Made by a program: the position numbers and the translations under genes. A stretch of 64,000 bases of DNA from Rhizobium sp. 007 (GTDB lineage: Bacteria > Pseudomonadota > Alphaproteobacteria > Rhizobiales > Rhizobiaceae), in NCBI RefSeq assembly GCF_015353075.1, contig NZ_CP064187.1, forward strand, positions 2,170,001-2,234,000. The letters run 5' to 3'. Under the pieces are notes generated by a model, which was not told the origin of the DNA, did no database searches, and was given only the letters and a program-made list of their open reading frames with translations. Shown one piece after another: positions 27,003-34,483 of this stretch; positions within the stretch are counted from its first letter, which is position 1, and every line of letters begins with the position of its first letter.

Positions 27003-28291
27003 GGGCTATCCTTGCTGATCAGCGCCTGGCCCGCGCGGCCGAGGAAAGGGTTGAGGTCAAGCGCGGCAAGCACGGCCCAGCCGGTCGCCCCGATATGCGG
27101 AAGACGGTAATATTTGAAATCGCCGGGCGAGGAGTTGGGACCGACCTGAAGGCCTGTCGAAAGCTGCTCGTTGACCGTCGCATAGATGAGTCCGCCGGGC
27201 GTGACCTGGGCAGCGATGGTCTTGAACAAGGGTTCGGCCTTTTCGGGCTGTCCGGCAAGCCGCAGAACGAGTGCTGCCTGCGCCGTGCCCTCGAGCCAGA
27301 TGCCGTCCCGGTCGCTGTTGAAGTCGAAGCCGCCATCGACGCCATGGTTAAGCTCGGTCCATTCCATGACCCGCTCGACCTTGGTCTTGAAGTCCGGCAC
27401 GGCGATCAACGGCCACAATTCGGCGTCGAGCCCCGACATCGCGATATTCGGAGCGTTGCTGTCGGGGGCGCTGCCGATATAGAAGCGCCCCTCGCCGTCG
27501 TCCCACATGGCACGAAGGAACTTCAGAGCGCTGTCGCCGCGGTGGGTCCAGTCGCCGCCGGCGTCCAGACGCGCAAGCCAGCTATCCGCGGCGTAGATAT
27601 CCAGATTGTGTTCCGTCGATTTCCAGGTCATGCGCTCAGGCGCCGGCTCATGGCCGAAAAAGCCGCCGAAATAACCCGGGCTTTGTGGATCTGCCGTGCT
27701 GCGATGGATCCAATCCATGATCTTGCGTGCGGTGTCGAGATAGGCCGGCTGTTCCGTCTCCTCGTAGGCCATCAGCAGCGCCAGCGCGCCCCATGCGGTG
27801 CTGCCCGTCGCACTCCCGACTTGGTAGCCGTCCTCGATCCAGGAATTGCTGGCCGCACTCCAATAGCCGGGCAGCAGCATTCCCTCCTTGCCCGAAACGA
27901 CCGGACCGGACCGGTAGGCATTTCTCAGCCGTCCATCATGATAATGACGGTCCGTCTCCACGGCGAGCACAAGGGCATCGGCGATGCGGCGCGCTTCGGC
28001 CTTTCGCTTGCAGCCGTAAAACGCCATTAGGGCAAGCGCGTTGTCATAGGTAAAGCCGGTGTTTTCCAGAGCCGGATGGAGCGCCGAGCCGCCGTTTGCC
28101 GGTTCGAAACTGCGCAGGACGAAGGGCTGCGCCGGATCGCCGCCCATCTGGGCAGCCAGCCCGTCGCAAAGCGTGCAGGCAAGCTCCTGATGTTCGCTAT
28201 CGGCAAGCGCCGGGAATGCTGGCAGGACAATCACTGCCGCGGCGAGCAGCAGCAAGCGTCCTATGTTGATGGTCGATCTCAGATGCTTCAT
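26987..28291 (-). CDS. Periplasmic six-hairpin-glycosidase-like protein
   Basis: Exported protein of 434 residues: signal peptide with RLLLLAAAVIVLPAFPALA, then repeated helical-hairpin motifs typical of (alpha/alpha)6 barrels. Examples are NTGFTYDNALALMAFYGC, GSATGSTAWGALALLMAYEE, YFGGFFGHEPAPE, DIYAADSWLARLDAGGDW and IWLEGTAQAALVLRLA. Conserved acidic residues in the hairpins would be the catalytic candidates. It sits between the adaptor and the synthase (gap 35 bp upstream, 16-bp overlap downstream), where a cellulase (BcsZ) would be in a cellulose operon. A role in trimming or releasing the glucan is inferred from that position. Confidence 0.72.
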   Translation of the reverse strand: MKHLRSTINIGRLLLLAAAVIVLPAFPALADSEHQELACTLCDGLAAQMGGDPAQPFVLRSFEPANGGSALHPALENTGFTYDNALALMAFYGCKRKAEARRIADALVLAVETDRHYHDGRLRNAYRSGPVVSGKEGMLLPGYWSAASNSWIEDGYQVGSATGSTAWGALALLMAYEETEQPAYLDTARKIMDWIHRSTADPQSPGYFGGFFGHEPAPERMTWKSTEHNLDIYAADSWLARLDAGGDWTHRGDSALKFLRAMWDDGEGRFYIGSAPDSNAPNIAMSGLDAELWPLIAVPDFKTKVERVMEWTELNHGVDGGFDFNSDRDGIWLEGTAQAALVLRLAGQPEKAEPLFKTIAAQVTPGGLIYATVNEQLSTGLQVGPNSSPGDFKYYRLPHIGATGWAVLAALDLNPFLGRAGQALISKDSPCPPK

Positions 28292-28326
28292 TGTTGACCC
28301 TCATCAATGCAGCGGAAAAACCAGCG

Positions 28327-29712
28327 TTACGGATTGGTGGGTTCGGCAGCGGCTGAGCGCGGCGCCGTCGCCTTGTCGAAAAGCGCGGACGCCGAATGTA
28401 TCGTCCCGGGCGACGCCAGCCTGTCCATCGCCAGCTTCGAATAGCGGGCGATCCGGGAGACGATCGTCTCGCCCAATGAGACGATCACATCCTCGCCAAC
28501 ATGACATCCAAAGAATTTGTCGTTGTTCTGATGCGCCGGACCGCCTCCCTTGCCGGCCGGTTCGTCGATCTTGACGAGCACATAGACCTCGTGGCCTTCG
28601 GCTTCCGGAAACTTCGCGTAATAGCGATTTTCCGGGCCTGAGTTGAAGTAGCGCACGATCTTGTAGATATGGGCGTCGCGCTTGACGCCGAGGCTGCGGA
28701 AATTGACCATCGCCGGCATGCCGATCTCGAGCGACGTCACATCGCGGCTGCGATAGACGGCGGCAGCAAAGGCCTCGTTGCAATCCAGCGATTTTGCCAC
28801 CGGCTGGCCCTGCATCACGAAATCGCCGAAGGATGCGTCGACGCTGACGATCTGGCCATGGCGCTCGGCGACGACCTCGGCGGCCCCGGTCTTGCCAAGC
28901 CGACCCTCCTCCCGTGCGATCAGGTTTTCGACCTGCTGCTTGCGCTCCGTCATCTGGTTGATCTCGATGTTGTCTTCGGCGATCTCGCCGGCAAGCTTGG
29001 TGCGCTGCATTTCAAGCGTCAGCAGATTGGCGGCGACGGTACCGCCGGTGTAGATGTCGCGTTCGACGAGCGACAGGACAATCTCGTTGCGGCGCAGTTC
29101 GCCGCGCGCGGAGTCGAGTTCGTACTGCGCGGCGTTACGCTTCTGGCGCTGCGGTTCGATGCTGGCCTCGGAGATCAGCTTCTTCTTCAGAAGCACCAGC
29201 TGCCTCTGCAGCAGGGCGTTTTGTTCATTGAGCCGCGCCTCGTAGGTCTGCACGTTGTAACGGGCATTCTCGATGACCGCCGAAAGCTCGCTGATCACGC
29301 CGTCCTTGACGTCCGCGATCTGGCTCTTGACCTTCTGGAGCTGGTCGGTGCGTTCCTGAACGACGCTTCTCGTATTGTTCAGCTTTTCGGTGAGATCGAG
29401 CTTCTCAAGCCGCAAGCCGGTCAGCGACGTCTGGTCCTGGTTGGGATTGGAGACCGTCGCCATGACATCGCCGAGCTTGACGACTTGTCCGACCTGCAGG
29501 GAAATCCTGTCCACCCTGCCGTAAATCGGCGAGGCGATCATTTGCACCGGCGCATTGATGACTGCGCGCGTGGAGACAATGAAAAACTGATTGGGGATCA
29601 TCGCCATGGCGATCGTGAAAATCAGCATAAAGGCGAACACATAACCAAGTGCCCTTGATACTGAAAGTATCTTATGATCACGCGGATCAAGTAATAGATT
29701 TTCGTCCTTCAT
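28327..29712 (-). CDS. HlyD/BgsB-like membrane fusion protein
   Basis: Periplasmic adaptor of 461 residues. One N-terminal transmembrane helix (LGYVFAFMLIFTIAMAMIPN) is followed by a lipoyl-like half motif (IASPIYGRVDRISLQVGQVV). A long coiled-coil hairpin (LEKLDLTEKLNNTRSVVQER to about residue 270) comes next, then the second lipoyl half (VAERHGQIVSVDASFGDFVM) and a beta barrel. This is the HlyD/EmrA architecture. ATG 29712 is preceded by AGGA at 9 bases; a TTG three codons upstream is too close to it. It is the first gene of the glucan operon and probably builds the periplasmic export channel with an outer-membrane factor encoded elsewhere. Confidence 0.85.
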   Translation of the reverse strand: MKDENLLLDPRDHKILSVSRALGYVFAFMLIFTIAMAMIPNQFFIVSTRAVINAPVQMIASPIYGRVDRISLQVGQVVKLGDVMATVSNPNQDQTSLTGLRLEKLDLTEKLNNTRSVVQERTDQLQKVKSQIADVKDGVISELSAVIENARYNVQTYEARLNEQNALLQRQLVLLKKKLISEASIEPQRQKRNAAQYELDSARGELRRNEIVLSLVERDIYTGGTVAANLLTLEMQRTKLAGEIAEDNIEINQMTERKQQVENLIAREEGRLGKTGAAEVVAERHGQIVSVDASFGDFVMQGQPVAKSLDCNEAFAAAVYRSRDVTSLEIGMPAMVNFRSLGVKRDAHIYKIVRYFNSGPENRYYAKFPEAEGHEVYVLVKIDEPAGKGGGPAHQNNDKFFGCHVGEDVIVSLGETIVSRIARYSKLAMDRLASPGTIHSASALFDKATAPRSAAAEPTNP

Positions 29713-30236
29713 TTTCGCCAATCCTGACTTTTTACACTACAGGCCGAATAGAAGGGCGTTTCCATGTATATTTTTTATTAGTTATATTTTATATCGATGA
29801 AACTCGAGTATGCAAACGAAATTTTTTCTATGGTCTCGATGTTTAGATTCAATATCGGTACGAGAAGTATCACCGATAATGCAATCAACCATCTTGTTTA
29901 AGTAATTCATGCAATTAATACGCGCAGAACTGGATGCAATCGCGTTTCATCCATCCTCGAGCTCGCCTCTTCTAGTCCGCGGAATTTCGGCGCGATGGCC
30001 GCGACGTGCATGCTGACCAGAAGTTGTCAGATCGCTAAAACGCACAGTTTAAGCTAATCGCTCGTTATCATTATAAAAGATCGAGCTTTCCCAAGCTGCT
30101 GCTTGTCGACGCGCATGAAGTCGAATCCATCGCCCGCACCTAACGCGATGGCCGCTGTCAAAGAGCAAGAGAATTGGCCGCGAGATTATGGCGCAAAGTT
30201 GCCGCAGGCTTACGGCCAAACCTAACTTTTCGACCC
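29713..30236. other. 524-bp AT-rich promoter region of the glucan operon
   Basis: No coding sequence is seen. The stretch 29740-29940 is strikingly AT-rich compared with its surroundings. It separates the cyclase gene from the HlyD-type gene, both on the minus strand, so it probably holds the glucan operon promoter. No specific operator is recognised. Confidence 0.5.
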
Positions 30237-32030
30237 TCATCCGGATGGCATGGCATCCGACCTAGCGCTTCCCGTTCCGAGCTCATACGCTGGTACTTGC
30301 TCATCGAAACCTTTGAGCTGCCGCGGGCCGAGCGCGACCAATGAAATTTTGCCACGCACGGATTGCGCCACGGCGTGATCGACGAGGATTTGCTGATCAT
30401 CGGCGGACGAACAGAGTCGCGACGCAAGGTTCACGACATGTCCGATCGCAGTGTAGTCAACACGGGCTTCATAACCAATTCGGCCGACCGTCGCCCATCC
30501 CATCGCCAGTCCTATGCCGAAGCCAATCACATGACCGCGCAGACGCCATTCGGCGATCAGGCGCTGGATGGCGTCCTGCATGTCGATCGCCATCTCAACA
30601 GCACGAAGCGCCGGGTCTGCGCATGGCACCGGGGCGTTGACGAGCACCATCAAACCGTCTGCCGCGAAGTTGGTCAGCGTGGCCTCGTAGCGTGTAATGA
30701 TCGCGCCGAGTGCCTCATAGTACTCCCGCAAGACCTGCATGATCTCCTCGGGTTCGGTGTGCGCCGAAAAAGCGGTGAAGCCACGTAAATCGCAGAACAC
30801 AGCGACGACTTCTGCGCGCTGTCCGGCGAGCACGCTCTCGTCGCCGGACTTTTCGACGAGTTCCGCGACCTGCGGCGCCAGAAAACGCTTCAGCCGTGCA
30901 ATCCGCTCTGAACGATCCCGCGATACGGCGAGTTCTTGCGCCATTTTATTGAACCGGTCCGCTAGCCGTTCGAATTCGTCTCCTGTGGCGATGTCGATCC
31001 GGTGCTCGAACTGTCCAGCACCGATTTTTTCGGTGCCTTCCTCCAGCAGGCGGATTGGTCCGGTCATCCGCCTGGCAAGCCAGTAGGCAAGCGCCGATGC
31101 GAAGACGGCGGCGGCGAACAGCAGGCCACCCGTCCGCCACAATGAAGCATACAGCGGTGCGAAAGCCTCGGCCTGCGCCTGCTCCACGAACACGGTCCAA
31201 CCGAGATTGGGGATCGCCGCCATGGCGGTCACAACCGGTTCATTCTCGGCGTTGCGGGCCGTGGTCGCCTGTCCGCCTGTGGCGGCAATTTCGTCCCGCA
31301 ATCTGATGAGGGCCGCCGCTGTCTTCTCGTCAGTGCCCTGCAACACCTTGCTGATATCGGGGTGGGCGATGAGCCGGCCGGTCTGATCGAGAACAAACGC
31401 CCGGCCACTACTACCGACGCGAATTTCCGAAACGACTGTCCAGACAAGCTTCAGGTTGATCTCCGCGACGACGATGCCACCTGCCTTGCGGTTTCCGGCC
31501 ATGGCCATGGTCATGAACGGTTCGGAGCCATGGCGGAAGGTGACTGGCCCATACCATGTGCCATTCGAACGAACTCCCACGACAGCAGGATCGCCAGAGC
31601 GATCCGATCCGCCTTCCATCCTGTTCAAGTCAGTACGGGAGACATGCAGCCGTTCGACGCCGACATCGTCAACAAGGGTGATGCTGACGATCGCCGGGAC
31701 TCGTCGCATCACTCGTAATGCATCCAGCCGATGCTGTCCCTCATCCTGGGTCCAGGATTGCTGGACCGTCCAACCCAGTTGATCCTTGATGCCGTCGAGA
31801 AAGCTCTGAATTTTGCCGGCCGCCGATGTGGCCTCTACCCTTAGTAGAGCGCTGAGCATGGCACGCTGGTCGCGATAGCCGAACCAGGCGTCGCCGATGC
31901 CGCTAACAGCCAGCGGGACAATGACCGCAGCGAAGAAGGCGAGGAAGTACTTCCGGAACAGCGATCGGCGCATCGGGGCGGCTTGGAGCTGGACCGAACG
32001 CCACACACCATCCTCACTCGATGACTTCAT
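30237..32030 (-). CDS. Membrane class III adenylate/guanylate cyclase with Cache and HAMP domains
   Basis: Inner-membrane receptor cyclase of 597 residues making cAMP or cGMP. TM1 is about residues 29-48, and a double-Cache-type periplasmic sensor spans about 50-295. It contains KAGGIVVAEINLKLVWTVVS and GRAFVLDQTGRLIAHPDISK. TM2 is 301-320 and HAMP 321-373 (DEFERLADRFNKMAQEL). The cyclase domain follows with metal Asp414 in FCDLRGFTAF, Asp458 in FAADGLMV, and the Asn/Arg block YTAIGHVVNLASRL. All catalytic residues look present. The start overlaps the end of the binding-protein gene by 17 bp, so the two are coupled and the binding protein is a likely ligand partner. Confidence 0.92.
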   Translation of the reverse strand: MKSSSEDGVWRSVQLQAAPMRRSLFRKYFLAFFAAVIVPLAVSGIGDAWFGYRDQRAMLSALLRVEATSAAGKIQSFLDGIKDQLGWTVQQSWTQDEGQHRLDALRVMRRVPAIVSITLVDDVGVERLHVSRTDLNRMEGGSDRSGDPAVVGVRSNGTWYGPVTFRHGSEPFMTMAMAGNRKAGGIVVAEINLKLVWTVVSEIRVGSSGRAFVLDQTGRLIAHPDISKVLQGTDEKTAAALIRLRDEIAATGGQATTARNAENEPVVTAMAAIPNLGWTVFVEQAQAEAFAPLYASLWRTGGLLFAAAVFASALAYWLARRMTGPIRLLEEGTEKIGAGQFEHRIDIATGDEFERLADRFNKMAQELAVSRDRSERIARLKRFLAPQVAELVEKSGDESVLAGQRAEVVAVFCDLRGFTAFSAHTEPEEIMQVLREYYEALGAIITRYEATLTNFAADGLMVLVNAPVPCADPALRAVEMAIDMQDAIQRLIAEWRLRGHVIGFGIGLAMGWATVGRIGYEARVDYTAIGHVVNLASRLCSSADDQQILVDHAVAQSVRGKISLVALGPRQLKGFDEQVPAYELGTGSARSDAMPSG

Positions 32031-33012
32031 CAGCCATCAGCAAAACGGTCTGCGGCAGCTCGATCCCGAGGGCATTGGCTGTTTTCAGATTGACCGACAA
32101 GTCGAACTTCGTCGGCTGCTCGATCGGCAACGCCCCTGGGTTGGTGCCTTTCAAAATGCGATCGACATAAAAGGCGAGCCGATGTTGCATTTCGCCATAG
32201 TTAGCCGAATAGGCCATCAGACAGCCATCTGCAACGTACCACGAGCCCCAAGCCATGGTGGGCAGGCGATGCTCGATCGCCAAGGCGGCGATTCGCGACG
32301 ACTGGTCGGCCAGCATGAGGTCGGGAAGCACGAAGGCAGCTTGAGCGCCATCGGCCTTCATGCGCGAGAACGCAGCATCGAGTTCGCCCGGCTCGCTGAC
32401 TTGCTGGAGGCTCAACGCCACTCCGAGGTGGCGGGCAGCTTGCTTGGTGTCCGCTTCGAAGGGGAGATATGACACCACCGGGTTTGCCAGCACGCCGACA
32501 GTGGCAAGCCCCGGTATGGCCTCCATCAAAAGCTGCAGGCGTTTGGCAGCTAGTTCGGTGGCGTAATAAGTGACGCCCGTGAGATTGCCCCCAGGTTTTG
32601 CGAGGCTGCTCGCCAAGCCTACCGCAACCGGGTCACCGCTGATGATGGTCACGATTGGAATCGCATCGGTCGCTCCTTGAGCAGCATGCGCCGCCGGCTG
32701 AGACGATGTCACGATCACATCCACGGGGAGCTGCACCAGGTCCCTCGCCGCGGCCGCAAGGCGACTGTCTTGCTTACTCGCGCTCCGGCACTCGAAGCTG
32801 AGTTCGTGCAGCGTGTAACCCAGGTCGTGAAGCCCTTGCATGAACATTCCGAACTCACTGGTTTCGCTCGCATACGGCATACCGCAGGGCGACCATGCGA
32901 GAAGGCCGATTCGTGGCGTCTTGGCCGACGTCTGCTGCGCGCCGGCGATGGCAGGAAAGCTCATCGCAAGAGCAACTGCCAGGCAAAAGTAGTGTCGTCG
33001 TTTCGGTTTCAT
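32014..33012 (-). CDS. ABC-type substrate-binding protein (PF04392-like) without a permease
   Basis: Periplasmic binding protein of 332 residues. Signal peptide MKPKRRHYFCLAVALAMSFP, cleavage near AGAQ. Two-lobed TrpX/PF04392 fold with RIGLLAWSPCG, LPVDVIVTSSQPAAHAAQGA, IPIVTIISGDPVAVGLASSL, KPGGNLTGVTYYATELAAKR and GVLANPVVSYLPFEADTKQA. CGAGGGG lies 7 bases before ATG 33012. No ATPase or permease gene is nearby; the only partner is the coupled membrane cyclase downstream. This suggests a sensory rather than transport role, which is inference. Confidence 0.85.
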   Translation of the reverse strand: MKPKRRHYFCLAVALAMSFPAIAGAQQTSAKTPRIGLLAWSPCGMPYASETSEFGMFMQGLHDLGYTLHELSFECRSASKQDSRLAAAARDLVQLPVDVIVTSSQPAAHAAQGATDAIPIVTIISGDPVAVGLASSLAKPGGNLTGVTYYATELAAKRLQLLMEAIPGLATVGVLANPVVSYLPFEADTKQAARHLGVALSLQQVSEPGELDAAFSRMKADGAQAAFVLPDLMLADQSSRIAALAIEHRLPTMAWGSWYVADGCLMAYSANYGEMQHRLAFYVDRILKGTNPGALPIEQPTKFDLSVNLKTANALGIELPQTVLLMADEVIE

Positions 33013-33323
33013 CCGAACACCCCTCGCCGACCACGGCACATGGCGGATGGATGGTGAGATCAAGCTAATTGCTGCAAGCTGACATTTCGACGCGCCCCTT
33101 CCCGAGAAGGAGCGACCGACGAACAAGCCAAGATATTCAGGGGACGAAAGTATAGTCGATATTGTCGCGGATTGGTAGCGCAGACGGGACATGGAGGCGT
33201 GTCCAACCAATCTCTTAGGCGGCGAATAGCGATTGAGACGGCGGCGAACGTCCCCAATCGGCGGTGGGTTCAATTGATCGCTGCAACACTCTGCGAACCT
33301 CTCCGCTGGTGAGACTGTCAGCG
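33013..33323. other. 311-bp region upstream of the binding-protein gene
   Basis: No gene is recognised. It contains the presumed promoter of the binding protein-cyclase pair and the degraded downstream flank of the SphA remnant. Confidence 0.4.
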
Positions 33324-33665
33324 TCAGCCACGGTTCTCCGCTCCGAACTCGCAGTAGCCCTTCAGGTTCACATACCCGTCGGTGGTGTCGTTGGCTTCGA
33401 ATTTGTAACCGATCTGCGGGCCGATGCCAAAGACGCGGGATTTGAAGTCCCCGAGCGTCGCACCCACGCCGCTATCGCCTGTCAACTGCCGGAAGATGTA
33501 ATCCGACCAGACCGTATGGGTGTGCTCATCGACGAACTGCAGCCGCCCAGTCGATGTGGGCATCGATGCCGCTCCGAAATGCCGGCCTACTTTGCGAGCG
33601 CCTCGCTCGCCCTTCTCATAAAACTCGACAACAGAAAGCTTAAAAGCCAGGCTGTGTTTCGACAT
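33324..33665 (-). pseudogene. Chimera: IS3 OrfA N-terminus joined to a SphA/Phenol_MetA_deg outer-membrane remnant
   Basis: One open frame begins MSKHSLAFKLSVVEFYEKGE, then RGARKVGRHFG, the N-terminus of an IS3-family transposase OrfA. At about 33572 it changes to TGRLQFVDEHTHTVWSDYIF, then GIGPQIGYKFEAND and YVNLKGYCEFGAENRG. This is the C-terminal strand region of SphA-type outer-membrane proteins. Both halves are truncated, so the product has no expected function. The junction marks where a deletion fused an insertion sequence end to the eroded target gene. Confidence 0.7.
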
Positions 33666-33705
33666 GCAAAACCCCCGAAGGTTGATGTCCAACATTCGGG
33701 GGTCA
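33573..33705 (-). mobile_element. IS3-family left-end fragment
   Basis: On the minus strand the fragment opens with TGACCCCCGAATGTTGGACA, a typical IS3-group terminal sequence, followed closely by the OrfA start codon at 33665. About 133 bp survive. OrfA is cut after 31 codons, and no OrfB or right end is visible nearby. Confidence 0.6.
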
Positions 33706-33728
33706 GTTCTGGCGGGCTTTTTATTACC

Positions 33729-34067
33729 TTACTGCTGCGCCGGAGGCGTTGCCGGCGGTGTTGCCGGTGCCGGTTCGGTAGCCGGCGGCGTTGCCGGTGC
33801 CGGAGTTGCCGGGGCCGGCTCGGTTGCCGGTGGCGTTGCCGGTGCGGTCGACGTTGCCGGTGGCGTTGTAGCTGGCGGCTGGGTCGTTGTTGTCTCGCCG
33901 GCGGGCGGTGTGGCTGGCGGTGCACTCGTGCGCGGCCAGTAAATCGCTGCAAGGGCTATGATTACAACAACAGCCGCGATACCGATCCACATTGCCCATG
34001 GTGACCGGCGGTCGCTTCCCGGTGTCGAACGAACATCCGGTCCAGGTCTATTAAAATCATTGGTCAT
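33729..34067 (-). CDS. Single-pass membrane protein with Pro/Ala/Thr-rich tail
   Basis: Protein of 112 residues: a short polar N-terminus (MTNDFNRPGPDVRSTPGSDR), one transmembrane helix (AMWIGIAAVVVIIALAAIYW), then about 60 residues of repeats of the type PPATxPAPAT, ending PPAQQ. CAGGAGGACTACT precedes the ATG. The low-complexity tail is extracytoplasmic if the helix is N-in, and could span or bind the cell wall. An EcfG/RpoE2-like promoter lies just upstream, suggesting general-stress expression. No function is assigned. Confidence 0.7.
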   Translation of the reverse strand: MTNDFNRPGPDVRSTPGSDRRSPWAMWIGIAAVVVIIALAAIYWPRTSAPPATPPAGETTTTQPPATTPPATSTAPATPPATEPAPATPAPATPPATEPAPATPPATPPAQQ

Positions 34068-34088
34068 AGTAGTCCTCCTGTACACTCT

Positions 34089-34115
34089 AAAACTACTAAG
34101 TGCATAAAAGGTTCC
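34089..34115 (-). promoter_or_regulatory. EcfG/RpoE2-type general-stress promoter candidate
   Basis: On the minus strand GGAAC is followed by 18 bases and TTT, matching the GGAAC-N18/19-TT pattern described for RpoE2 in Sinorhizobium. It ends 21 bp before the start codon of the proline-rich membrane protein, leaving a short leader. The -10 side has AGTT rather than CGTT. Confidence 0.5.
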
Positions 34116-34397
34116 ATGCTGTGTTATGATGCGACGCTCGAATATTGCAAAACCGCCTAAGTTTCGAATGCTATTCCTCTTCGGACATTCGCAAAGCGGT
34201 GTCTGCCGCACATCGCATCGAAAGCGATTATACCATCTTTTGCTCTTCCGATCGCAAAAAAGAGGAATTCGATATTCGGAAAGGTGATTTGCGCTCGTCA
34301 TGATGCCGTGGCAGCATTCGCCTCCAGCATTCCGGCTTTGGCCGGCAGCATGACTGTCACCGAACAAGCATGAAAATCGTGCCCATGGGAGGGAAAC
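34116..34397. other. Non-coding stretch between divergent small membrane-protein genes
   Basis: AT-richer than its neighbours, with no recognised gene, repeat or RNA. It separates the minus-strand proline-rich protein and the plus-strand 26-residue ORF. Confidence 0.4.
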
Positions 34398-34478
34398 ATG
34401 TCCGATCAACTGCCGATGTTCATCCTTCAATCGATCGTTATCTTCGGCCTCGTCGGCGCGCTCTTCATTCGCGCCTGA
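34398..34478 (+). CDS. Small membrane protein, 26 aa
   Basis: The ATG is preceded by a strong GGAGGG four bases upstream. The peptide starts MSDQLPMFILQSIVIFGLVG and ends ALFIRA, a single hydrophobic helix with a charged C-terminal Arg. This is the profile of genuine bacterial single-helix small proteins. It is convergent with the GMC oxidoreductase gene, whose stop is 6 bp away. No family is recognised. Evidence is the ribosome site and the helix only. Confidence 0.5.
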   Translation: MSDQLPMFILQSIVIFGLVGALFIRA

Positions 34479-34483
34479 CCTGT

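Noticed and set aside
33264..34004. Plus-strand Cys/Arg/Gly-rich frame opposite the proline-rich gene
   Set aside because: Low-complexity translation of the complementary strand of a PPAT repeat; no start signal.
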